From Microcystis sp. T1-4 (GTDB taxonomy: Bacteria > Cyanobacteriota > Cyanobacteriia > Cyanobacteriales > Microcystaceae): DNA of 10,608 nt. How positions within the stretch are numbered: position 1 is the first letter of the stretch; each line of letters begins with the position of its first letter. The stretch is from assembly GCF_000297435.1 (NCBI RefSeq), contig NZ_CAIP01000410.1, positions 1 to 10,608 on the forward strand. Direction: 5' to 3'. A program made the position numbers and the translations under genes. Positions 1 through 6,076 of the stretch are shown here, piece after piece. The notes under the pieces were generated by a model that did not search any database, was not told the origin of the DNA, and worked only from the letters and a program-made list of their open reading frames with translations.

Positions 1-26
1 CTTCCCATCTGCTATTGACTTGATCT

Positions 27-383
27 ATGGAACTACCAGAATTAAATATAGAAACAATTTTGGCGATTATTAACGATGAAATTGACGACGCAACCGTTAA
101 TAGATTGGTCTGGCAAAGTTTAGGTTATCGCTACGATGAAAGTCAAGGAAAATGGGATAATAGTCAAGTAGAGGAAGGTTGGCGCCGTGAATATCCCGAA
201 CCCCCGGATTTTATTGCCAATCGTCCCCCAACAGTAAAATTAACTCGATCGATCTTGCCAGAAAATAAACAATTATTAAAAGATAAATTGGGGTTTACCG
301 GTTATAAAATTGGCGAATTCAATCCCCGCATGACTCGCCGTGCCACCGCCGCCAATTGGTTGTGCTTTTATGCGTTAAAATAG
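27..383 (+). CDS. DUF1823 family protein
   Basis: This is a complete 118-residue protein of the DUF1823 family, known from cyanobacteria and plastid-bearing organisms and without an established function. Visible hallmarks are the aromatic core WQSLGYRYD (residues 29-37), W43 and W52, the proline-rich segment YPEPPDFI (56-63), RPPTVKLTRS (66-75), and a basic C-terminal stretch with GYKIGEF (92-98) and RMTRRATAANWL (101-112). There is no signal peptide or membrane segment, so it should be soluble. The ATG at 27 is the first start after an in-frame TGA at 21-23, so the gene is not cut by the window edge. No clear Shine-Dalgarno sequence precedes it. The stop lies 31 bp before cupB on the same strand, so the two could share a transcript, but nothing else links them functionally. 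The family call is from recognised motifs; no function is claimed. Confidence 0.85.
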   Translation: MELPELNIETILAIINDEIDDATVNRLVWQSLGYRYDESQGKWDNSQVEEGWRREYPEPPDFIANRPPTVKLTRSILPENKQLLKDKLGFTGYKIGEFNPRMTRRATAANWLCFYALK

Positions 384-414
384 ATGAGGAAAGTTATTTT
401 ATCAAGCTTCTAGC

Positions 415-1545
415 ATGGTCACTATCCCTGTCAAGTCCTCCTCTCATCCCCTAGCATCCTATATTGATCGTCTCACGGCTGGGGAAGCATTGTTAAAAGA
501 TACTCCCCAGAATTTGATCGAGGTAGTGGGTATCCTGAAAAGTTACGGAGTGGTGTTAGATGCTTATTCCAAAAATTTAATTTATATTGCGGAAAATCAG
601 TTTTTGGTTTTTTTCCCTTTCTTTAAATATTTTAATGGTCAAGTATCTTGGCAGAAATTACTACAACACTGGTGGCACGATCGCATTAATTTTGAGTATG
701 CTGAATACTGTATGAAAGCCATGTTTTGGCATGGTGGGGGTGGTTTAGATAGTTATGCAGATAGTGGTGCTTTTCGGGAAGTGACAGCCAAGGTTATTCA
801 AGCTAAATTTAGGAATAATCCCCTAGTGTTAATTTTAAATAAAGCCTTTCCTGAATTTTTGCCAGAACAAATGCGAATGATGGCCTACTATAGTGGTTTA
901 GGTCAATTTTGGCGAATTATGGCCGATACCTTTTTAAGTTTATCCGATCTCTACGATGCCGGAAAAATTACTAATATTCCCGAAGTGGTGGCACACATTA
1001 AGAAAAATTTAGTCGATAATGCTAGTAACCCAATTGTCTATCAGGTAAAAATCAAAGGACAAACCTATGATTTGATCCCCAAATCGGCAGGATTAACCTT
1101 TCTTGCGGATACGGCAATCCCCTACGTTGAGGCGGTTTTCTTTCGCGGAACACCTTTCCCCGGTACAATTTCCTATAATGCCCAAGCCTATCAAATTCCC
1201 TACGATCAAGGAATGTTTGCCTATGGTGCTTTGTATGCGGATCCTTTACCCATAGGGGGTGCAGGAATTCCTCCCACGCTATTAATGCAGGATATGCGTC
1301 ACTTTTTACCAGATTATCTGCACGACATTTATAAAAAGAGTTTTCGTCAGGAGGAGGATTTATTAGTCCAGATCTGCGAAACTTTTCAGAAGTCGATGTT
1401 TTGTGTGACAACGGCAGCCATTCAAGGATTAGCACCTTACCCTTTAACTACCACAGATTTAAAAGAAAAAAAAGCCAATCGCATCTATCTAGAAGCATGG
1501 ATGAATCGCTTTGTTAAGTCGCGATTAGAAGCGGTAAATCAATGA
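415..1545 (+). CDS. cupB: CO2 hydration protein CupB (ChpX), subunit of the NDH-1MS' complex
   Basis: A 376-residue member of the cyanobacterial CupA/CupB (ChpY/ChpX) family. These proteins sit on specialised NDH-1 complexes of the thylakoid membrane and convert CO2 to bicarbonate, coupled to electron transport, to feed the CO2-concentrating mechanism. Family-like segments include FFPFFKYF (66-73), QHWWHDRINFEYAEYCM (84-100), the glycine-rich MFWHGGGGLDSYAD (103-116), FWRIMADTFLSLSDLYD (165-181) and GTPFPGTISYNAQAYQIPYDQG (245-266). H85 and R90 are spaced like the His/Arg pair reported near the zinc site of these proteins; that match is from memory. The short length without an N-terminal extension favours constitutive CupB over inducible CupA, which is usually longer. 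Partner genes ndhD4 and ndhF4 are not in the window, which fits the separate location of cupB in other cyanobacteria. A hairpin plus T run follows the stop. Family call is strong; CupB versus CupA is likely but not proven. Confidence 0.85.
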   Translation: MVTIPVKSSSHPLASYIDRLTAGEALLKDTPQNLIEVVGILKSYGVVLDAYSKNLIYIAENQFLVFFPFFKYFNGQVSWQKLLQHWWHDRINFEYAEYCMKAMFWHGGGGLDSYADSGAFREVTAKVIQAKFRNNPLVLILNKAFPEFLPEQMRMMAYYSGLGQFWRIMADTFLSLSDLYDAGKITNIPEVVAHIKKNLVDNASNPIVYQVKIKGQTYDLIPKSAGLTFLADTAIPYVEAVFFRGTPFPGTISYNAQAYQIPYDQGMFAYGALYADPLPIGGAGIPPTLLMQDMRHFLPDYLHDIYKKSFRQEEDLLVQICETFQKSMFCVTTAAIQGLAPYPLTTTDLKEKKANRIYLEAWMNRFVKSRLEAVNQ

Positions 1546-1550
1546 TTATT

Positions 1551-1573
1551 TTGCCGATAAATCGGTAATTTTT
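1551..1573 (+). terminator. Candidate intrinsic terminator of cupB
   Basis: Six bases after the cupB stop, TTGCCGA (1551-1557) can pair with TCGGTAA (1562-1568) around the loop TAAA, and five T residues follow at 1569-1573. The stem is only seven base pairs with one G-T pair, so it is modest. Its position between the cupB stop and the GUN4-domain start fits a factor-independent terminator that would separate the two units. Confidence 0.45.
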
Positions 1574-1597
1574 GTAGTCAACAAACCCCTTAGATTT

Positions 1598-2161
1598 ATG
1601 TCAGATATTAACCCCCAACTTCAGGATATTTTAGCTCAATTGCAATCTTTGAGCGAACGGGTTGCCCTCATCGAAGCGCGGCAGATGTTAGTACCGGACA
1701 TCGAGCGCTATGGTAAATTACAGCAATTCCTGGCTGAGGGGAACTTTAGGGAGGCAGACGCAGAAACCCTCCGAGTTATCCTCGAAGCTGCCGGCAGAAC
1801 CCGCGATACTTTAACCCCAGAGGATATGATGCGGTTTCCCGTTAATGTGATTCGCGTACTCGATCGCCTTTGGAAAAATTATAGCGGCGATCATTTCGGT
1901 TTTAGCGCTCAGGTGAAGTTATATTTTGCCGCTGGGGGTGATATTAACACCCTGCGAACCCAAGATGCGGAAACGATTAAAAAATTTGGAGAATTGGTGG
2001 GATGGCGCAACAAAGATCAGTGGCGTATCGATGATTATGATCACTGGGATTTTAGTCTCGCAGCTCCGGAAGGCTGTTTTCCCGCTCTCTGGTGGAAGTC
2101 TCCCTACGGGTTAAAAATGGTGACTTTTTGTTTTACTCGCCTGATAGAGTGCGATTTATAG
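1598..2161 (+). CDS. GUN4-domain protein with N-terminal coiled coil
   Basis: A 187-residue soluble protein. Residues 5-29 form a short amphipathic heptad-like helix (LQDILAQLQSLSERVALIEA), a likely coiled coil. A GUN4 domain follows from about 35 to 165, recognised by YGKLQQFLAEGNFREADAET (38-57), the RFP motif (79-81), VLDRLW (87-92), YSGDHFGFSAQ (95-105), FGELVGWR (130-137) and LAAPEGCFPALW (154-165). It ends in a short basic/aromatic tail, WWKSPYGLKMVTF. GUN4 proper binds Mg-protoporphyrin and stimulates Mg-chelatase in chlorophyll synthesis. Cyanobacteria also carry many GUN4-domain proteins of unknown role, often with added regulatory or coiled-coil modules. This protein lacks the helical N-terminal domain of chelatase-activating GUN4, so I would not name it gun4. 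The start is ATG with no clear ribosome-binding site. The stop lies 3 bp before the truncated nrtS-like gene, suggesting co-transcription. Confidence 0.8.
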   Translation: MSDINPQLQDILAQLQSLSERVALIEARQMLVPDIERYGKLQQFLAEGNFREADAETLRVILEAAGRTRDTLTPEDMMRFPVNVIRVLDRLWKNYSGDHFGFSAQVKLYFAAGGDINTLRTQDAETIKKFGELVGWRNKDQWRIDDYDHWDFSLAAPEGCFPALWWKSPYGLKMVTFCFTRLIECDL

Positions 2162-2164
2162 GCA

Positions 2165-2314
2165 ATGAAAGGGATTATCGGCTATTTTCGGGCTTTATTA
2201 TCCCCCCAATTTGCCCCCACCGGGATAAAAGTGTCTGTAGTAGTGGGGACAATTTTATTGACAATTAACCACAGTTATGCTATGATGTGCGGGCGGATAA
2301 CAAGCGATCGCTAG
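2165..2314 (+). pseudogene. nrtS: Truncated NrtS-like nitrate/nitrite transporter
   Basis: An ATG three bases after the GUN4-domain stop opens a 49-codon frame ending at TAG (2312-2314). The peptide reads like the first half of NrtS, a small cyanobacterial membrane protein of roughly 70-80 residues that mediates low-affinity nitrate/nitrite transport. Visible parts are an amphipathic start (KGIIGYFRALLSPQFAPTG, 2-20), the hydrophobic helix IKVSVVVGTILLTINHSYA (21-39) and a GRITSDR stretch resembling the G-x-MT-x-x-R turn that precedes the second helix. In the family this is followed by W and a second hydrophobic helix with a PY motif. Here a stop comes directly after the R, and the DNA beyond turns into transposon-like sequence. 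I therefore read it as a gene whose 3' half was lost to an insertion. NrtS is thought to work as two related subunits; no second copy is in the window. The family assignment is from remembered motifs and is moderately sure. Confidence 0.55.
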
Positions 2315-2388
2315 GCTGATTGACCAGATGAAAATCGGTAAAACCCCACACCCTGCCCCCACCAACAAACTTTTTGCCGCAAACCCTA
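2315..2388. mobile_element. Transposon-derived segment ending in a sequence shared with the MITE at 8101-8313
   Basis: Immediately after the truncated nrtS the sequence becomes non-coding. It includes a C-rich stretch (2344-2363) and ends with a 20-base string (2369-2388) identical to the right end of the miniature element further along (8296-8315). The shared string contains CTTTTTGCCGCAAACCCTA. I infer a fragment of a mobile element of the same family. Its left boundary lies at or close to the nrtS stop, but no convincing matching left inverted repeat is visible there. Confidence 0.4.
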
Positions 2389-2545
2389 GATAACCCTTCA
2401 GCTTCTCGATGGTTTCGCCTTGTTTGACTACTAACTCCTGTGATTTCAGTACCATCTTCACCAGTTGTTCTGGGGTCAGGTTTTTCAGGCTGTCTCTGTC
2501 TAGTAGCTCTCAATCTAGACTTTTTTCGGTTTTTGTCAATCCCCT
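2386..2545 (-). mobile_element. Remnant of a transposase gene 5' end with its promoter
   Basis: Read on the minus strand, an open stretch from about 2507 to 2390 encodes LLDRDSLKNLTPEQL followed by VKMVLKSQELVVKQGETIEKLKG. This combination (an acidic PEQLV helix, then a heptad-patterned coil ending in EKLK) looks like the extreme N-terminus of IS66-type or related transposases. No normal ATG precedes it; a GTG at 2461 is the only start inside. The coding sense stops where the 2369-2388 shared end begins. Upstream on the same strand is TTGACA (2539-2534), a 16-base spacer and TAGATT (2517-2512), a plausible sigma-70 promoter. No catalytic domain is left. The transposase family is uncertain. 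Confidence 0.4.
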
Positions 2546-2659
2546 GACCTGAATCCTTAGGAAAAATGAAAGTCCCGCCAGGAATCCACCTTCGGCACTT
2601 CTTAACATTCAATTGATAATTTTTAGTAATACATTGCTTACAACCCTTTGCCAGTAAAG

Positions 2660-2673
2660 ATTGTAGCTACAAT
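2660..2673. repeat. Perfect 14-bp palindrome
   Basis: ATTGTAGCTACAAT is its own reverse complement. It lies in a gene-free stretch (2546-2740) where I see nothing else definable. It could be a repeat core or a protein-binding site; no gene is close enough to assign it to. Confidence 0.4.
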
Positions 2674-2741
2674 GATCGATTTTCATCAAGGGGAAGAATT
2701 GTAATAAGTAGTCGTGCAAAATTAATTTCCTAGTGAAGATA

Positions 2742-2757
2742 GGCAAAAGGCAAGAGG
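2742..2757. repeat. Two GGCAARA heptamers
   Basis: GGCAAAA followed by GGCAAGA and a final GG. This is the same seven-base family as the arrays at 2903-2932 and 8058-8080 and the single unit at 10536. Short tandemly repeated heptanucleotides (STRR sequences) are typical of intergenic DNA in some cyanobacteria. Confidence 0.6.
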
Positions 2758-2825
2758 CTCTTCTAGGTTCTGTGTGATCAGTTTAACTTATATAGGATCG
2801 ATCGATCTTTGTGTCCTCTGTGTCC

Positions 2826-2878
2826 GGAGTGGTTCCTTCCACTCCCTCGCTCTTGAGGAATGTATCTTAGAATACATT
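2826..2878. repeat. Two adjacent short hairpins of an intergenic repeat
   Basis: GGAGTGG (2826-2832) pairs with CCACTCC (2839-2845) around a six-base loop. AATGTAT (2859-2865) pairs with ATACATT (2872-2878), also around six bases. The stretch before it (TTTGTGTCCTCTGTGTCC, 2808-2825) resembles a degenerate dispersed repeat seen in cyanobacterial intergenic DNA. No gene uses these as an obvious terminator, so I treat the cluster as palindromic repeat material. Confidence 0.4.
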
Positions 2879-2902
2879 TTACCCACCAAACCTGGGAGAG
2901 CC

Positions 2903-2932
2903 GGCAAGAGGCAAGAGGCAAGAGGCAAGAGG
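2903..2932. repeat. Tandem heptamer array (GGCAAGA)x4
   Basis: Four exact copies of GGCAAGA in direct tandem (2903, 2910, 2917, 2924) followed by GG. The period is seven, and there are no spacers, so this is not a CRISPR. Perfect identity of the copies suggests recent slippage expansion. It adjoins the TAATTA-containing repeat copy at 2924-2971. Confidence 0.85.
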
Positions 2933-2971
2933 CGGTTAGATATGTATAATTAATTTTGCTTAGGTACTTAC
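2924..2971. repeat. Dispersed repeat, uninterrupted copy (empty site for the MITE)
   Basis: This 48-bp stretch aligns without gaps to 8072-8100 joined to 8320-8338, with 42 of 48 positions identical by eye. Its single TAATTA (2947-2952) corresponds to the two TAATTA copies that flank the miniature element at 8101-8313. It therefore serves as an internal reference for what the locus near ccmP looked like before insertion. Confidence 0.75.
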
Positions 2972-3004
2972 CATTTCTCTAAATGAAAACTACACATCGA
3001 ATTT

Positions 3005-3037
3005 AAGTCCCCCTTAAAAAGGGGGATTTAGGGGGAT
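3005..3037. repeat. CCCCC-GGGGG palindromic intergenic repeat
   Basis: AAGTCCCCCTT (3005-3015) is followed by AAAAAGGGGGATTTA and a second GGGGGAT. CCCCC (3009-3013) can pair with either G5 run (3021-3025 or 3031-3035). Elements of this form are abundant in many cyanobacterial genomes. The two alternative G5 partners are a common feature of the family. From here to 3308 I see no further gene or site I can support. Confidence 0.6.
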
Positions 3038-3308
3038 TAAACTTCTGTAGTCAGACTTTGGAGAATTGGTATAATTTGTTTTCTCAGAAAAAATCAATTA
3101 TTGAAAATGTTCTCAATAGTAGTTTCTACAATGAAGCTTTTTCGTCAAAACATCTTGGGGAATGTGGGTATAAAGGTATATGAAGATGTGCGGAATGTCG
3201 GCAGGAAAGAGCCACTGAATGAGGATCAAAATCTTCGGCCCCACTGCCTACTTCCCAAACCAAGGGCGAGGGGAAGGGGATTAATCGGCAAAAATGCTGA
3301 CTTGCTGC

Positions 3309-4805
3309 CTACAATTTCAGGTGATTAAGGGCTAAATTCCGTTGTTGGAGAGCGAATTGATGGCTAGGCTGTAGTCGTAGGGTTTGGTTAAAGGAAACCA
3401 CCGCTTCCGAGAAACATTTTAACTTGTAGAGACAACAACCCCGTTGATACCATGCCTCAGCGTCTTGCGATTGTAACTGTAAAGCCTTATTATAAGCGGC
3501 GACCGCTTCACTGAGTCGTTCTAATTCCCGTAAAGCTTCGCCTTTACTAAACCAGACATTAGCATCGGATTTAATCGCCAGGGCTTGATTATAAGCCGCT
3601 AGACCTTCCGTGTAATGTTGCATCCGACATAAAATCATGCCCTTGTAATGCCATGCTTCCAGATAATCTGGCTGCAGTTGAATTGCCTTATCCCAAGATG
3701 CGATCGCATCGCTGATTTGTCGTAAATTGGCCAAAGCGATGCCGCGATAAAACCAAGCCCGAGCATTATTAGTCTCTAATTGAATTACCTGATTAAAAGA
3801 CCCTAAAGCTTCAGGAAAACGCCCCAATCGTTGCAGGGCCAGACCGCGATTGTACCAAGCATTGACAAAATTGGGCTTTTTCCGCAGGGACTGCTGATAC
3901 AGTTGAACTGCTTCGCGATACTGCCTCAAATCGAGATGGGCGTTACCGCGATAAAACAAATCCTCTGCTGAAATTTGCTGCACTAAAGCTTGTTGTTGAC
4001 GCAATTGCAGCAACTCTTTTATGGCATCTAAAACTTCTACTGCCGAGGGAAAGCGTTGGCGCCAGTCATAACGGGTCATTTTATCGATAATAACCGCTAG
4101 ATCATCGCTAACATCGGCCTGATTGCGCCAAGCGATTTCTCCGGTTTCGGCATCTTCGGGAAATTGCGTCGGTTTGAGACCGGTTAAGGCTTGAATAGCG
4201 ATGATTCCCACGGCATAGACATCGCTAGACAATCGCGGTTTATTTTGCGCCTGTTCACTAGGCATATAACCGGGGGTGCCAATCCCAATCGAAACACTGG
4301 TCTGTTTGGCTTTTAGCCATTGAGTCCCCACTTGTTTGACTCCACCAAAGTCGATTAAAACTAGCTTCCCCTCTTGGCGACGGATAATATTATGGGGTTT
4401 GATATCTCGGTGAATAATGTTATTTTGATGGACAAAAGCGAGAACTTCCAAGATATCTTTTAATAACTGAATTACCTGACTCTCTTCTAAACGCTTACCC
4501 TTAGAGATTTCTTGACTAAGATCGTGACCATCGATAAATTCTTGAACAATATAAAAGGAATTATTTTCCTGAAAACTGGCGAAAAATTGCGGTATTTGAG
4601 GATGATGGCCGAGTTTTTCTAAAGCTCTGGCCTCACTCTCAAATAATGCTATAGTAACTTCGTTAACCACTTGCGGGATTAACTGTTTGACCACACATTG
4701 AGGACAGCCCTGGCGATAGTTATCTTGGGCTAGAAAAGTTTGACCGAAAGCCCCTTGACTTAGGGGTTTAATAACTTGGTAACGTCCCCCGATAATTAGT
4801 TTCAT
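3309..4805 (-). CDS. Serine/threonine protein kinase with C-terminal TPR repeats
   Basis: A 498-residue Hanks-type kinase fused to TPRs. The kinase domain spans about 8-265: glycine loop SQGAFGQTF (16-24), ATP-anchoring VVK with K40, catalytic HRDIKPHN (132-139; D134, K136, N139), metal-binding DFG (152-154), activation segment leading to GTPGYMPSEQA (176-186) and DVYAVG (195-200). All key residues are present, so it should be active. The H-R-D arginine suggests control by activation-loop phosphorylation, with S/T candidates at T169-S172. From about 281 to 484 there are six 34-residue TPR units with the W/Y-x-x-G/A-x-x-L and A-x-x-x-Y/F pattern, likely a docking surface for substrates or partners. 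There is no transmembrane helix, so it is cytosolic, unlike PknB-type receptor kinases. Cyanobacteria carry many such kinases and the target cannot be read from the sequence. It is monocistronic-looking, with a TAG stop and no obvious ribosome-binding site before the ATG. Confidence 0.93.
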   Translation of the reverse strand: MKLIIGGRYQVIKPLSQGAFGQTFLAQDNYRQGCPQCVVKQLIPQVVNEVTIALFESEARALEKLGHHPQIPQFFASFQENNSFYIVQEFIDGHDLSQEISKGKRLEESQVIQLLKDILEVLAFVHQNNIIHRDIKPHNIIRRQEGKLVLIDFGGVKQVGTQWLKAKQTSVSIGIGTPGYMPSEQAQNKPRLSSDVYAVGIIAIQALTGLKPTQFPEDAETGEIAWRNQADVSDDLAVIIDKMTRYDWRQRFPSAVEVLDAIKELLQLRQQQALVQQISAEDLFYRGNAHLDLRQYREAVQLYQQSLRKKPNFVNAWYNRGLALQRLGRFPEALGSFNQVIQLETNNARAWFYRGIALANLRQISDAIASWDKAIQLQPDYLEAWHYKGMILCRMQHYTEGLAAYNQALAIKSDANVWFSKGEALRELERLSEAVAAYNKALQLQSQDAEAWYQRGCCLYKLKCFSEAVVSFNQTLRLQPSHQFALQQRNLALNHLKL

Positions 4806-4896
4806 GGTAGCGATAGGATTATCTTTACCCTAGGACGGCTTGACGGGACGGTTAACAGCCAAAGGGGTTAACTTGTTCATGCCCATCTTACCAGCT

Positions 4897-4917
4897 AATT
4901 GATATATTACATCAATT
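4897..4917. other. Short hairpin between tRNA-Gly and the kinase gene
   Basis: AATTGAT (4897-4903) is complementary to ATCAATT (4911-4917). It lies 9 bases past the tRNA 3' end on the minus strand. There is no T run, so it is a weak terminator at best. It might instead mark the tRNA trailer or sit in the kinase leader. Confidence 0.3.
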
Positions 4918-4926
4918 GTCCTCAGA

Positions 4927-4998
4927 AGCGGGTAACGCGACTCGAACGCGCGACATTCACCTTGGGAAGGTGACGTTCTACCACTGAACTATACCCGC
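4927..4998 (-). tRNA. trnG-CCC: tRNA-Gly, anticodon CCC
   Basis: The 72-nt minus-strand sequence folds as a full cloverleaf. The acceptor stem is GCGGGTA/TACCCGC, the D stem GTTC/GAAC with loop AGTGGTA, and the anticodon stem TCACC/GGTGA with loop TTCCCAA (anticodon CCC). The variable region is five bases, the T stem GCGCG/CGCGT with loop TTCGAGT, and the discriminator base is T. The 3' CCA is not encoded, so it must be added after transcription. The gene starts 10 bp after the stop of the acyl-CoA dehydrogenase-like gene on the same strand, so it may be read through from the glk transcript or use a promoter inside that gene. Confidence 0.95.
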
Positions 4999-5008
4999 AA
5001 AATTCTCC

Positions 5009-6076
5009 CTAATCATAGCATTGACCCCCCAGCCAGAGCAACTGCCCTAGGCTGTTTTCCATCACCGCGCCGGTTTGTCCAGAAACGCTAAACTGCAAAG
5101 CTTCCCGATAGACTCGCCCCGCCGGATGATCAAAAATATTTGCCGCCCCACCGGAGGCAATCACTGCCCCTTGAGCGCATTGTAGAGCCAAATTAATCGC
5201 CCGACCGCGCCAGTGCAGTTGGTCGGCAAAACTGGCCTGGTGGGAATTTAACATTTTTTCTTGACAGGACAGTAGGGCCTTTTCTAGCTGTTGATGGGCA
5301 TTTTTTAGGCTTTCTAGCCCCTTTTGTCGATAAACACCCAAAATGACATCTAAGCCCGCCCAAGCACAGCCAAGGGCATGAAAACCGTGATGGAGAACAT
5401 TTTTTTGATCGCTGGCCTCGATCGCCGCCGCTGGTTGTAAACTAACAATAAAATCCCTTGACAAAAAGTAGTCTTGTATGGTAAGGCTCACCGTATTAGT
5501 CCCACTCATCGATAATAATTTCATCGGGGGACTGCATTGCAGACCAGGGAGAGCCTGCAGCGGTAGAAGACCGTACAGAGATCGCCCGTCCGGGAGGGTC
5601 GCCCCGATGATAAAATCTTCAAAAAAGCCCCATCCCGTCACCCAGGGGACCTGTCCGCGGAGTTGATAGCCGCCGGTCATGGGAAACGCTTTCATCATTG
5701 GTTCCCCCGGACGACGTAGTTGCGAAAACCCCACCCCCACTAGCTTTTCGCCCCAGGCCATTTTGGGGAGATAAAACTTTTTCAGGTCTTGGTTACTGCT
5801 GGTGGCTAATTGATTAGCGGCGCTTTGGTGTTGGGTTTGCAGAAAAGTTAAAGCGCCAGAATAACGAGCGCCGAGGATTTGGAATTGTCGATAGGTGCCT
5901 TCCTCCCATCCCGCACCCCCCCATTCTTTGGGAACACGCAAAGCTAACAAACAGTGATCGCCCATACCCTGTAAAGCTAATTGTAGGGCGATCGGGTCGC
6001 GATCAATCTGGGCCGCTTGCGGGGCGATCCTATTCTGAAAATAATCCCTAGCCATCTCCAGTAAACCATCGCTCAT
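5009..6076 (-). CDS. Acyl-CoA dehydrogenase-like flavoprotein lacking the usual catalytic glutamate
   Basis: A 355-residue protein with the three-part acyl-CoA dehydrogenase fold. Residues 1-105 form the N-terminal helical part (RVPKEWGGAGW at 48-58). Residues about 110-215 form the beta domain (LVGVGFSQLRRPGEP, and VPWVTGWGFF, which replaces the usual flavin-contacting W/F-I-T-N segment). The rest is the C-terminal helical bundle (CAQGAVIASGGAANIFDHPAGRVYREA, ending near 326). Classical members use the glutamate of a C-terminal YEGT motif. Here the aligned place reads SVSGQTG (330-336), with no acidic residue. The enzyme may therefore be a DszC-like flavin monooxygenase/oxidase relative, act on an unusual substrate, or have lost dehydrogenase activity. 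It is somewhat shorter than typical members (about 380). Its ATG overlaps the glucokinase stop as ATGA (6073-6076), implying translational coupling. The link to glucokinase is positional only. Confidence 0.8.
   Translation of the reverse strand: MSDGLLEMARDYFQNRIAPQAAQIDRDPIALQLALQGMGDHCLLALRVPKEWGGAGWEEGTYRQFQILGARYSGALTFLQTQHQSAANQLATSSNQDLKKFYLPKMAWGEKLVGVGFSQLRRPGEPMMKAFPMTGGYQLRGQVPWVTGWGFFEDFIIGATLPDGRSLYGLLPLQALPGLQCSPPMKLLSMSGTNTVSLTIQDYFLSRDFIVSLQPAAAIEASDQKNVLHHGFHALGCAWAGLDVILGVYRQKGLESLKNAHQQLEKALLSCQEKMLNSHQASFADQLHWRGRAINLALQCAQGAVIASGGAANIFDHPAGRVYREALQFSVSGQTGAVMENSLGQLLWLGGQCYD

Noticed and set aside
1052..1435. 127-codon frame opposite cupB
   Set aside because: It lies fully antisense to a well-conserved gene and has no recognisable protein features.
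2280..2612. 110-codon minus-strand frame across the mobile-element region
   Set aside because: It runs in a different frame from the transposase-like segment and is rich in R/G/T typical of an out-of-frame reading; it also crosses the element junction at 2388.
2903..2932. Possible CRISPR array
   Set aside because: The repeat unit is seven bases and strictly head to tail with no spacers; no cas-like gene is present.
3101..3328. 75-codon open frame on the plus strand
   Set aside because: No ATG at its start, no ribosome-binding site, no recognisable motif, composition like intergenic DNA, and it overlaps the end of the kinase gene.
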